A DNA stretch of 6,009 nucleotides from Desulfosarcina sp. (GTDB taxonomy: Bacteria; Desulfobacterota; Desulfobacteria; Desulfobacterales; Desulfosarcinaceae). Shown here in pieces: positions 1 to 6,009 of this stretch (the stretch's first letter is position 1; each line of letters opens with the position of its first letter). The position numbers were made by a program, and so were the translations under genes. The notes beneath the pieces are model-generated. The model ran no database searches. It saw only the letters and a list, made by a program, of their open reading frames with translations, and had not been told where the DNA came from. The stretch is taken from the NCBI GenBank assembly GCA_030642405.1, contig DAOWNV010000180.1:1-6009 (forward strand), in the 5' to 3' direction.

Positions 1-940
1 CTACTTCGGATATTTACATACCTATTGGCGGAATCTTGATTTAAACGGTCAGCATGTGACGGCGGGTTATACATATAATGATGACTTCCGCGTCGATGTC
101 ATCAGTAATGCCGCCCTTGCCTTTATCGACAGGCACAAAACGAGCCCCTTTTTTCTCGTCGTTTCCTATTATGGACCCCACGTACCCCTGGAGTCACCGA
201 AGCGTTATCTTCAAAATATTCCAGCGAACATGCCTGAACGACGAAGCTATTCGCTGGCCATGATGTCGGCTATTGATGCCGGTGTTGGGGCGATCATGGG
301 AAAATTGAATGAATACGAACTGGAAAATGATACCCTGATCTTTTTTATCAGTGACAATGGGGCACCTTTGGGAATTGATATGGAAGATGTGTCGATCGCG
401 GATGCTTCCGGTCTTTGGAACGGATCTTTAAATGACCCATGGATCGGTGAAAAGGGCATGCTTTCTGAAGCCGGCATTCGTATTCCTTTTATTGTTCGGT
501 GGAAGGGTGTATTGCCTGAGGGAAAGGAATTTCATGGTGCGGTCAGCACATTGGACGTTGGGGCAACGGCATTGTCATTGGCTGAATCCCAGGACGTTGA
601 TGATCTCGATGGTATCGATCTGATTCCGATCCTGAAGGGTGATGCACCTGATCCAGAGGAGCGGACCCTTTTTTGGCGGTTTTGGGACCAGGTTGCCATT
701 AGAAAAGGCGGTTGGAAATACCTACTGGCGGGGAGTAACGAGTTCCTCTTCAACCTGGATCATCCGAATCATGAATACGTTAATGTTATTACCCAAAACC
801 CCGATTTGGCCTCCCAGCTGAAACTTGAATTGACCCAATGGGCGCGCTCGATGCCGCGACCCAGGATGACCAGGCCGAAGTTAACGGGTCAAGAGTCGGC
901 CTGGTACGATGCCTATTTTGATGTGCCGCCTACACCCTAA
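1..940 (+). CDS. Sulfatase (arylsulfatase-type, alkaline phosphatase superfamily), C-terminal 312 residues, 5' truncated by window edge
   Basis: The reading frame is open from base 2 and ends at TAA 938-940, so the gene starts before the window. A GTG at base 56 is an internal valine, not a start. Sulfatases hydrolyse sulfate esters, often on polysaccharides or glycosaminoglycans, using a formylglycine made from the C-x-P-S-R motif. That motif and any signal peptide lie outside the window, so activity and export cannot be judged. Visible family features, numbered from the first window residue, are a YYGPHVP segment with the conserved His at about 60, an S-A-I-D-A-G-V helix at about 89-95, the metal-binding ISDNGAP at about 116-122, and GEKGMLSEAGIRIPF at about 149-163, which corresponds to the usual K-G...E-G-G-x-R-V-P block with Ala for one Gly. 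Near the end, RKGGWKYLL and LFNLDHPNHEYVNV match the usual C-terminal substrate-side subdomain. The WNGSLNDPW insert resembles a subgroup of bacterial arylsulfatases or GalNAc-sulfatases. The substrate cannot be named. Confidence 0.93.
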   Translation, partial: YFGYLHTYWRNLDLNGQHVTAGYTYNDDFRVDVISNAALAFIDRHKTSPFFLVVSYYGPHVPLESPKRYLQNIPANMPERRSYSLAMMSAIDAGVGAIMGKLNEYELENDTLIFFISDNGAPLGIDMEDVSIADASGLWNGSLNDPWIGEKGMLSEAGIRIPFIVRWKGVLPEGKEFHGAVSTLDVGATALSLAESQDVDDLDGIDLIPILKGDAPDPEERTLFWRFWDQVAIRKGGWKYLLAGSNEFLFNLDHPNHEYVNVITQNPDLASQLKLELTQWARSMPRPRMTRPKLTGQESAWYDAYFDVPPTP

Positions 941-993
941 AAGCCGCAATGCTGATTTTACGTTTCCGGCGGCTGCACCGCGATTATTTTCCA

Positions 994-1000
994 TAAGGAG
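994..1000 (+). promoter_or_regulatory. Strong Shine-Dalgarno site of the broken small gene
   Basis: TAAGGAG at 994-1000 is an almost complete anti-16S complement, 11 bases before the ATG at 1012. Together with the recognisable N-terminus that follows, it indicates that this ATG once started, and may still start, a translated gene. Confidence 0.6.
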
Positions 1001-1011
1001 AAAGATTATCA

Positions 1012-1159
1012 ATGGACGAAATTGGATTTTATGGCTATTGGCGAATTAAAGAAATGGAAATGTGGGGTCAAGAATTTATTGATGCTGAGGTCCCAGGGTA
1101 TTCTTCATTTAGGCGATAATTCCGAGTTCAAAGCAATAAGAAAAGAGGATAAAAAATAG
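1012..1159 (+). pseudogene. Remnant of a small conserved hypothetical gene, apparently internally deleted and frameshifted
   Basis: From ATG 1012 a 35-codon frame runs to TAA 1117-1119. Its first 30 residues, with Y-W-R-I-K-E-M-E-M-W, then Q-E-F-I-D and V-P-G-Y, resemble the N-terminus of a small family of unknown function (about 100-110 residues) that I recall from many bacteria, with a pattern like W-R-I-x-E-M-x-x-W-D-x-D-x-I-D-x-x-x-P-G-Y. A second frame, open through bases 1100-1159, reads ILHLGDNSEFKAIRKEDKK and ends at TAG 1157-1159. It resembles the C-terminus of the same family, whose members end in an F-x-H-x-G-D-D-S-x-F-x-A type sequence. The simplest reading is that roughly the middle half of the gene was lost and its two ends joined out of frame near 1099-1110. 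The frames and stops are seen directly. The family match is from memory, and the deletion is inferred. The 35-codon ORF may still be translated. It lies 71 bases after the sulfatase stop, on the same strand. Confidence 0.5.
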
Positions 1160-1198
1160 CCAGTCATCTAAGCGGGCCGGGAGAATCGCTGCATTCTA

Positions 1199-2092
1199 CT
1201 ACGCTGCATTAGTTATATTGAAGAAATCGATGGCATTTTTACTTAAAATCTTTCCCAATGCGTCCCCGGAAAGCCCGCAATCGCGCAACCGTTTCAACTC
1301 TCTGTCCCAAGCATATGGAATGTTGGGGAAATCGGACCCGTACATAATTCTGTCGACCCGGTAGCTGTTGAGTTCAATATGATTTTCATTGTGAAAATAA
1401 TCCGCTACAACCATCGTTGTATCCAGCCATAGGGTATCGTACTTTTCAATCAATTGTTTGTATTCAACGGTCTCGCTGATGCCGAGATGGGGAACACAAA
1501 TTTTCAGCTTCGGAAAATCGATCAACACTCTTTCCAGCTTGTCGGCACCACAAATTTCGTAAGGATCACAACGGTAGGATGGGCTTTTGGGTTCTTTTCC
1601 GATGTGTATTACCACAGGTTTGTCGTTAGATTGGCAGACATCGAAAATGGGGTCGACATCACCGGAATCGATATCAAAGCATTGCACATGTGCATGAAGT
1701 TTGATTCCCTCGAGCCCGGAATCGAATGCTTCCTGCACAATCATCGGGGCATCCTCTTCTCCTGGAAAGACTGTTGCCATTCCGGTAACCCGGCCCGGAT
1801 ACTGCTGACATTTCTTAATCAGGTAGCGGTTCAGCTCCCGTGCGAGTCCTGCGGTATGGGCGTACTGCAGTGCAATTACATGGCTGACACCATGGGAAAA
1901 TAAAAAATCGAAAATTTCAGAGGTGGACAAATTATAGCGGATGTGCCAGGCGTGTTGGTCAAACCATCGTCTTATGGCCTTAAAGAGGTTGTCGGGAAAC
2001 ACATGAACATGTGCATCGATCACCAGGTCGTATTCAACTGGAATCAGGCTACCATCCTCATCATGTAAACTCGGGAAATTTGGGTTCAGCAT
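1199..2092 (-). CDS. Amidohydrolase 2 family (ACMSD-like) TIM-barrel metal-dependent hydrolase, 297 aa
   Basis: This family folds as a TIM barrel with one or two divalent metals and catalyses hydrolysis or non-oxidative decarboxylation of small, often aromatic, carboxylated compounds. The protein is probably cytoplasmic, as no signal peptide is visible. Candidate metal ligands occur in the expected order: H28 and H30 in D-A-H-V-H-V-F at the end of strand 1, H163 in VVIHIG, H202 in VPHLG, and D254 in MYGSDFP, which is the hallmark C-terminal Asp of this family. K131 in GIKLHAH lies where other amidohydrolases have a strand-4 ligand. A length of about 300 residues is normal. The ATG at 2092 is the only good start, because an in-frame stop lies two codons upstream and H28/H30 come early. 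No clear Shine-Dalgarno precedes it. The gene ends in tandem stops TAG TAG. It follows mutL on the same strand after a 192-base gap. The substrate is unknown, and neighbours give no pathway clue. Confidence 0.9.
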   Translation of the reverse strand: MLNPNFPSLHDEDGSLIPVEYDLVIDAHVHVFPDNLFKAIRRWFDQHAWHIRYNLSTSEIFDFLFSHGVSHVIALQYAHTAGLARELNRYLIKKCQQYPGRVTGMATVFPGEEDAPMIVQEAFDSGLEGIKLHAHVQCFDIDSGDVDPIFDVCQSNDKPVVIHIGKEPKSPSYRCDPYEICGADKLERVLIDFPKLKICVPHLGISETVEYKQLIEKYDTLWLDTTMVVADYFHNENHIELNSYRVDRIMYGSDFPNIPYAWDRELKRLRDCGLSGDALGKILSKNAIDFFNITNAA

Positions 2093-2145
2093 TTTTTAAA
2101 GAATAATTATCTTAGTTTTTCAGGTTAAACCGTCTTTACGTTGGT

Positions 2146-2175
2146 ATTGATGGATTAGTCTGACACCCAAGTCAA
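2146..2175 (-). promoter_or_regulatory. Possible weak sigma-70-like promoter for the amidohydrolase gene
   Basis: Read on the minus strand, TTGACT (2170-2175) matches the -35 consensus at five of six positions. It is followed after 18 bases by ATCAAT (2146-2151), which matches the -10 consensus at only three positions. It lies 54 bases upstream of the start codon in AT-rich DNA. The poor -10 box makes this a tentative call, and transcription could instead come from read-through of mutL. Confidence 0.18.
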
Positions 2176-2284
2176 AAAAGAGCAAGCTAAAATGGATTTT
2201 GAAGATTTTATCTTTCATGGGATCAAAGAGATGAAAAAATGCCGAGGATGAGAAGGTTTGACATATCTGAAGATCCCAACTATT

Positions 2285-4150
2285 TTAAACGATTCGGTGA
2301 AACTGCTTCTCAAGATCCTTTACGGCCCACTGTATCCAGATGGGCCTGCCATGAGGGCAATGGGATGGATTGTCGCAACGATCCAGTTGCTTGAGCATGG
2401 TTTTTATCTGATCATCTGTAAGTCGTTGATGTGCCCGGATGGCATTGTGACAGGCCATGACCATCAAACATTCATCCATCAGTGCCGACATTTCCGCATC
2501 CACACCTATCTCTGCTGTTTTTTCGACGATTTGGGAAACAATGGCCGATATACTCCCGCTGTCCAAAACCGATGGGACCGTTTTTACGACAAATGTGTTT
2601 CCACCGAAAGGTTCGATTTCCAGACCATAAAGGTCCAGTTCCGGTGCCAGTATTTCCAAAATTTGGGCCTCACGGAATCCCAGGTCGATGGTTTCGGGAA
2701 GCAGGAGGTGCTGAGCCGGAGGCCGATGTTCGGCCGACTGGTTCTTCAGCTGCTCGAAGACTATACGCTCGTGTGCTGCGTGCTGGTCAATGAGGATCAG
2801 GCCCTTTTCCGATTCACAGATGATATAGGTCCCTTTATACTGGCCGATGACGAGCAGGTCGGCGAAAAACCGTGGTTTCCATAAAGGGGTTTGCCTGTGA
2901 GAAGACTCACTTTGAGTCACCGACTCTTTTTGTGGTGCTTTAGTCGATTCGCCGGGTAAAGTCGATTCTCCAGCGCCTGGTTCGAATGCTTCATGCTCCG
3001 GTTTCAAGGGGCTTGGTTCAACGGGTTGACGAAAAGCCTCTCTACTATTACGATCCTTTGCCGGTGGTGAAGAGTTAAAGGGGGTCCACGGTTCCGATAA
3101 GTGAAGAGATTGTGAAACAGGATCACAATGGTCTAAAACCGATGGTTGCCAACGAGTAGGATCTGATTGTTTCAGTGCTTCTTCAACGGCATCCCGTACG
3201 GTGTCGTGAACGACTTTTTGACGAACAAAGCGAATTTCATGTTTGGTGGGGTGGACATTTACGTCTACATGATCAAATGGCACTGTCAGAAAGAGGACAG
3301 CCACCGGATACTGGCCTTTCATCAACCGGCCGGTATAACCGGCAAACAAAGCGTGTTGAATCACCCGATCTTTTACCCAGCGTCCGTTGACGAACAGATA
3401 GATCCCCCGGGCTGTGGTTCTGTTCAGGCGCGCCGAAGCAATCCATCCACTGATCTCTAAATTTTCGACTGACCGGTTAATTGCGTAAAGCTCTTTTTTA
3501 ACTGAAGAACCTAGGACATCGGTCACACGATCCACCGGGTCAGCAGACGGTGCCCAGTTTTTTACGATGCGGTTGTTGTGCGACAAACGGAACTGAATAG
3601 TCGGTCGGCAAAGGGCCATGCTGGCTATGGTGTCGGCAATGTGTCCCATCTCCGTATTGATGCTTTTAAGAAATTTTCGACGAGCAGGCGTATTGTAAAA
3701 AATACTGGATACAGTGATCATGGTGCCTATCGGGGCGCCTGTTTCGGAGACATTATTGATCCTGCCGCCGGCCATCTCGATTCGGGCTCCCACGTCATCG
3801 TTGATTTCTCGTGTGACGAGAGTGAAACGGGAGACCGAGGCGATGCTGGGAAGCGCCTCCCCCCGGAATCCCAGGGTGCGAATGGCAAACAGGTCCGGAT
3901 CTTTGTTGATTTTGCTGGTGGCGTATCGTTCCAGGGAGAGAAGGGCATCGTCCCGGCCCATGCCGTGGCCGTTATCCGATACACGTATCAGTTTGCGCCC
4001 GCCCTGCTCGATTTCCACCATGATCCGGGTGCTGTCCGCGTCGATGGCGTTCTCCACCAGTTCTTTGACTACCGAGGCCGGGCGCTCCACCACCTCGCCT
4101 GCGGCGATTTTATTCGAGAGGATCTCAGGTAGGATTCGGATCTTAGACAT
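2285..4150 (-). CDS. mutL: DNA mismatch repair protein MutL (endonuclease-type), 621 aa
   Basis: MutL couples MutS mismatch recognition to downstream repair. The N-terminal GHKL ATPase (about 1-330) is complete: catalytic E30 and N34 in the VKELVENAIDA segment, DNGHG 59-63 (lid and Mg), ATSK 77-80, GFRGEAL 94-100, FYNTPARRKF 151-160, and NVHPTKHEIRF 298-308. A polar, low-complexity linker spans about 330-428. The C-terminal dimerisation domain carries the nicking motif D-Q-H-A-x2-E-x4-E at 455-466, plus QHLLLP 480-485, ACHNAIRA 566-573 and CPHGRP 598-603. These are the metal-site motifs of MutL from organisms without MutH, so this MutL should itself be a latent endonuclease. The length is normal. 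The start ATG at 4150 lies 5 bases after the upstream small ORF. No good Shine-Dalgarno is visible, so translational coupling is likely. It is the last gene of the gatC-gatA-small ORF-mutL run. Confidence 0.98.
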   Translation of the reverse strand: MSKIRILPEILSNKIAAGEVVERPASVVKELVENAIDADSTRIMVEIEQGGRKLIRVSDNGHGMGRDDALLSLERYATSKINKDPDLFAIRTLGFRGEALPSIASVSRFTLVTREINDDVGARIEMAGGRINNVSETGAPIGTMITVSSIFYNTPARRKFLKSINTEMGHIADTIASMALCRPTIQFRLSHNNRIVKNWAPSADPVDRVTDVLGSSVKKELYAINRSVENLEISGWIASARLNRTTARGIYLFVNGRWVKDRVIQHALFAGYTGRLMKGQYPVAVLFLTVPFDHVDVNVHPTKHEIRFVRQKVVHDTVRDAVEEALKQSDPTRWQPSVLDHCDPVSQSLHLSEPWTPFNSSPPAKDRNSREAFRQPVEPSPLKPEHEAFEPGAGESTLPGESTKAPQKESVTQSESSHRQTPLWKPRFFADLLVIGQYKGTYIICESEKGLILIDQHAAHERIVFEQLKNQSAEHRPPAQHLLLPETIDLGFREAQILEILAPELDLYGLEIEPFGGNTFVVKTVPSVLDSGSISAIVSQIVEKTAEIGVDAEMSALMDECLMVMACHNAIRAHQRLTDDQIKTMLKQLDRCDNPSHCPHGRPIWIQWAVKDLEKQFHRIV

Positions 4151-4155
4151 GAATT

Positions 4156-4332
4156 CTAAATTTTTTTAAAGCTTCGTGCCAGATATTCCGCCTCTAAAGG
4201 CGTCAGATTAAAGGTCAGGCAGGCTTCGTCCATAAGCGCCTCCCGGTTTTTTCCAGATCCTGCCTTTTCTTCTTCTGATATCCACTTAACCGCTTTGCGT
4301 AAGTTTTCACCTTCGGGTTGGATAGTAGTCAT
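4156..4332 (-). CDS. Small conserved-looking protein of unknown function between gatA and mutL, 58 aa
   Basis: The protein begins MTTIQPEGENLRKAVKWISE and ends LEAEYLARSFKKI. It has no membrane segment, signal peptide or metal motif and a single cysteine (in DEACLTF). It looks mainly helical and charged: one helix around residues 8-22, a Gly/Ser/Lys turn around 24-29, then a second helical half around 31-57 broken by a Leu-Thr-Pro. ATG 4332 is preferred because AAAGGGA lies 6 bases upstream. A TTG at 4365 would add 11 residues but abuts the gatA stop and has no proper site. The ORF starts 33 bases after gatA and stops 5 bases before mutL, so it is almost certainly co-transcribed and may help load ribosomes on mutL. 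I recall similar short ORFs with PEGE-x-x-R-K-A-V-K-W-I-S-E in Desulfobacterota genomes, but this is memory only. No function can be assigned. Confidence 0.8.
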   Translation of the reverse strand: MTTIQPEGENLRKAVKWISEEEKAGSGKNREALMDEACLTFNLTPLEAEYLARSFKKI

Positions 4333-4338
4333 GGTTTT

Positions 4339-4345
4339 TCCCTTT
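4339..4345 (-). promoter_or_regulatory. Ribosome-binding site that fixes the start of the small ORF
   Basis: Minus-strand AAAGGGA lies 6 bases upstream of the ATG at 4332. The alternative upstream TTG at 4365 would place this site inside the coding region and has no comparable site of its own, so the 58-residue product is preferred. Confidence 0.55.
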
Positions 4346-4365
4346 GTGTCCAAACAGAGCTTCAA

Positions 4366-5826
4366 TCAGAGGGGCGGTTTTTTTTTGAAGATACCCGCCG
4401 TTTTTTCAAACTGATCAGCAATTTTGAAAAGCGTGGATTCGCTAAAATGGCTTCCCATGATCTGCAGCCCGATGGGAAGGCCTTCTTTTGAGAACCCGCA
4501 GGGGACGGATATTCCCGGTATGCCTGCAAGGTTGGCGGACAGGGTGAAGATGTCCGACAAATACATGGTCAACGGATCATCCACGGTCTCTCCGATGGGG
4601 TATGCGGGTGTAGGCGCCACCGGTGATAAAATGGCATCGCAGGAGGCAAAGGCGTTTTGAAAATCCTGCTTGATCAGCGTTCTGATCTGTGACGCCTTTC
4701 TATAGTATGCATCGTAATATCCCGCAGAGAGCGTATAGGTTCCAAGGATAATTCGCCGTTGCACCTCCAGTCCAAATCCTTTCGACCTGGTGCTGCGGTA
4801 CATTTGAAGAAGATCCGTCTGTTCCTTGTCCCGGTACCCGTATTTGACGCCGTCGTAACGGGCCAGGTTGGAACTGGCCTCACTGGGAGCGATGACATAG
4901 TATGCAGCCACGGCGTGTTCAGTGTGAGGCAGGGAGACCTCGACACAGCGGCCACCCAGAGACTCAATGGTTGTTATCGCCTGTCCGACCGCCTCGCTGA
5001 CCTGTGGGTCGATTCCCTTGGTGGTACCGTATTCTTTGGGGATACCCAAAACAACACCCGATAACCCGTCGTCGGCAATATTCAGAAAAGTTGGGACGGG
5101 TTCGGGAACCGAGGTGGAATCTTTTCGATCATAGCCTGCAATCGCGTCCAGCAAAATGGCGCAGTCGGCCACGCACTTTCCCAGGGGACCGATCTGATCC
5201 AACGAAGAGGCGAATGCCACCAGCCCGAAACGGGATACCCGGCCGTACGTGGGTTTGATTCCGACCACACCGCAATGGGAGGCCGGCTGGCGGATGGACC
5301 CGCCGGTATCCGAGCCGAGGGCCCCAAGGCACATGTCGGCCGCTACAGCTGCTGCCGATCCACCGCTTGAACCGCCGGGGATTCGATCCAGATTCCACGG
5401 GTTCCGGGTGACCTGAAATCCGGAATGTTCGGTGGTCGATCCCATGGCAAACTCATCCATATTTAGCTTGCCGACAATAACCGCGCCGGCTTCTTTCAGC
5501 CGAGAAATGACGGTTGCATCGTACGGTGGTACAAAGTTTTCAAGAATTTTTGACGCGCAGGTGGTTCTCAACCCACGGGTGCACATTAAATCTTTGATGC
5601 CCAGCGGAATACCGGTCAGCATCGCTGCATGGCCTTCAGTCAGTCGTTTATCCGCTGCGTTTGCCTGTGCCAGTGCCCCTTCTGAATCAACGGTCAGGTA
5701 CGCGCCGACCTTGTCATCCACTTCATTAATACGGTCAAGTACGGCCTGGGTCAGCTCAACTGAGGTAATTTTTTTATTTTTCAAAAGGCCGGAGGCCTGT
5801 TCAATGGTCAGTTCGTGCAGTTTCAT
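4366..5826 (-). CDS. gatA: Asp-tRNA(Asn)/Glu-tRNA(Gln) amidotransferase subunit A, 486 aa
   Basis: GatA is the glutaminase subunit of the cytoplasmic GatCAB complex. It releases ammonia from glutamine, which GatB uses to convert Glu-tRNA(Gln) to Gln-tRNA(Gln) and/or Asp-tRNA(Asn) to Asn-tRNA(Asn). The amidase-signature fold is intact. The Lys-cisSer-Ser triad is visible, numbered from the upstream ATG at 5838: K82 in PLGIKD, S157 in the GGSSGGSAAA loop, and nucleophile S181 in GSDTGGSIRQPA. Subtract 4 for the preferred start. The 24-residue spacing between the two serines is the family norm. The start at 5826 (MKLHELTIEQ) is preferred over 5838, because an AAGGATGG site sits 8 bases before it and family members commonly begin M-K-L-x-E-L, whereas the upstream ATG lies within that site. 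The length of 486 is typical. It follows gatC by 50 bases. gatB is not in the window and is often encoded elsewhere or farther along. Confidence 0.98.
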   Translation of the reverse strand: MKLHELTIEQASGLLKNKKITSVELTQAVLDRINEVDDKVGAYLTVDSEGALAQANAADKRLTEGHAAMLTGIPLGIKDLMCTRGLRTTCASKILENFVPPYDATVISRLKEAGAVIVGKLNMDEFAMGSTTEHSGFQVTRNPWNLDRIPGGSSGGSAAAVAADMCLGALGSDTGGSIRQPASHCGVVGIKPTYGRVSRFGLVAFASSLDQIGPLGKCVADCAILLDAIAGYDRKDSTSVPEPVPTFLNIADDGLSGVVLGIPKEYGTTKGIDPQVSEAVGQAITTIESLGGRCVEVSLPHTEHAVAAYYVIAPSEASSNLARYDGVKYGYRDKEQTDLLQMYRSTRSKGFGLEVQRRIILGTYTLSAGYYDAYYRKASQIRTLIKQDFQNAFASCDAILSPVAPTPAYPIGETVDDPLTMYLSDIFTLSANLAGIPGISVPCGFSKEGLPIGLQIMGSHFSESTLFKIADQFEKTAGIFKKKPPL

Positions 5827-5834
5827 CGGTGCAA

Positions 5835-5842
5835 CCATCCTT
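5835..5842 (-). promoter_or_regulatory. Shine-Dalgarno site of gatA, deciding between two ATG starts
   Basis: Minus-strand AAGGATGG spans 5835-5842, 8 bases before the ATG at 5826. It overlaps the other candidate ATG at 5838, which therefore has no correctly spaced site. This favours the 486-residue GatA. Confidence 0.55.
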
Positions 5843-5876
5843 GGTCGGTTGAATAGGTTATTTCGATCCGGCTGGA

Positions 5877-6009
5877 TTAGAGGATCTTCGGCACCTCAAA
5901 AGCGCCTTCGTTTTCTTTGGGGGCATTGGACAGGGCGTTTGCCTGCTCCAAATGCTCGTGGACCTCATCCTCCCGGAAGGCGTTTGTCAGGGTAATGGCA
6001 TGGTAGGTC
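5877..6009 (-). CDS. gatC: Asp-tRNA(Asn)/Glu-tRNA(Gln) amidotransferase subunit C, C-terminal 43 residues (gene runs off the window)
   Basis: GatC is the small subunit (about 95 residues) that wraps around the GatA-GatB interface and stabilises GatCAB. Only its C-terminal part is present. In the frame ending at TAA 5877-5879 the minus strand reads a segment with T-N-A-F-R-E-D-E-V, then ALSNAPKENEGAFEVPKIL at the end. This matches the family's T-x-x-x-R-E-D followed by A-x-x-N-A-P-x-x-x-x-x-F-x-V-P-x-I/V ending. The gene lies 50 bases upstream of gatA on the same strand, the usual gatC-gatA order, which supports the call. The start and any promoter of the operon are outside the window. Confidence 0.95.
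   Translation of the reverse strand, partial: TYHAITLTNAFREDEVHEHLEQANALSNAPKENEGAFEVPKIL

Noticed and set aside
942..974. AGCCGC/GCGGCT inverted repeat just after the sulfatase stop, considered as a terminator
   Set aside because: The stem is only 6 base pairs with a 21-base loop and no T tract directly after it.
1182..1197. AGAAT/ATTCT hairpin between the convergent genes, considered as a bidirectional terminator
   Set aside because: A 5-base AT-rich stem with no flanking T or A runs is too weak to support.
1454..1903. 149-codon open frame on the plus strand
   Set aside because: It is antisense to the amidohydrolase, which carries the metal-ligand motifs. No domain is visible in it.
2192..2251. 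19-codon ORF on the plus strand in the intergenic gap after mutL
   Set aside because: It has no convincing ribosome-binding site and is too short and unfamiliar to call a gene. It could be chance in AT-rich DNA.
2258..2884. 208-codon open frame on the plus strand
   Set aside because: It lies almost entirely antisense to mutL, whose motifs are unambiguous. The product shows no recognisable domain and is a codon-bias shadow.
3578..4132. 184-codon open frame on the plus strand
   Set aside because: It is antisense to the conserved MutL ATPase domain. The translation has no family features.
4333..4365. TTG at 4365 as the start of the small ORF (69 residues)
   Set aside because: It sits directly against the gatA stop codon with no ribosome-binding site at proper spacing. 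The ATG at 4332 has one.
5432..5995. 187-codon open frame on the plus strand
   Set aside because: It crosses gatA, the gatC-gatA spacer and gatC on the opposite strand, all well supported by motifs.

Overview
The window reads as ordinary bacterial chromosome of moderate GC content. It carries a housekeeping block on the minus strand, a metal-dependent hydrolase on the same strand, and the 3' end of a sulfatase gene on the plus strand. The gene order gatC, gatA, small conserved ORF, mutL, the endonuclease-type MutL, and the indirect (GatCAB) route to Gln-tRNA and/or Asn-tRNA suggest a Desulfobacterota (former Deltaproteobacteria) type organism. That placement is inferred from general knowledge of such genomes and is not proven by the sequence.

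Layout from left to right. 1-940 (+): a sulfatase whose N-terminal half, with the catalytic formylglycine site, lies outside the window. 941-1198: a short convergent interval holding what looks like the wreck of a small conserved gene (1012-1159, +). It has a strong ribosome-binding site and an intact N-terminus, then an apparent out-of-frame join to the C-terminus of the same family. 1199-2092 (-): an amidohydrolase of the Amidohydro_2 (ACMSD-like) type with a full set of candidate metal ligands. 2093-2284: an AT-rich intergenic stretch without a clear terminator. 2285-4150 (-): mutL. 4156-4332 (-): a 58-residue protein of unknown function wedged between gatA and mutL. 4366-5826 (-): gatA. 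5877-6009 (-): the C-terminal end of gatC.

The minus-strand genes gatC, gatA, the small ORF and mutL are separated by only 5-50 bases and are very probably one transcription unit joining tRNA-dependent amidation with mismatch repair. The amidohydrolase could be read through from mutL or have its own weak promoter. The sulfatase and the broken small gene are convergent to this block and look like accessory sequence.

I see no RNA gene, CRISPR array, insertion sequence, origin or obvious defence system. The two points most worth a second look are the internally deleted small gene and the small protein between gatA and mutL.
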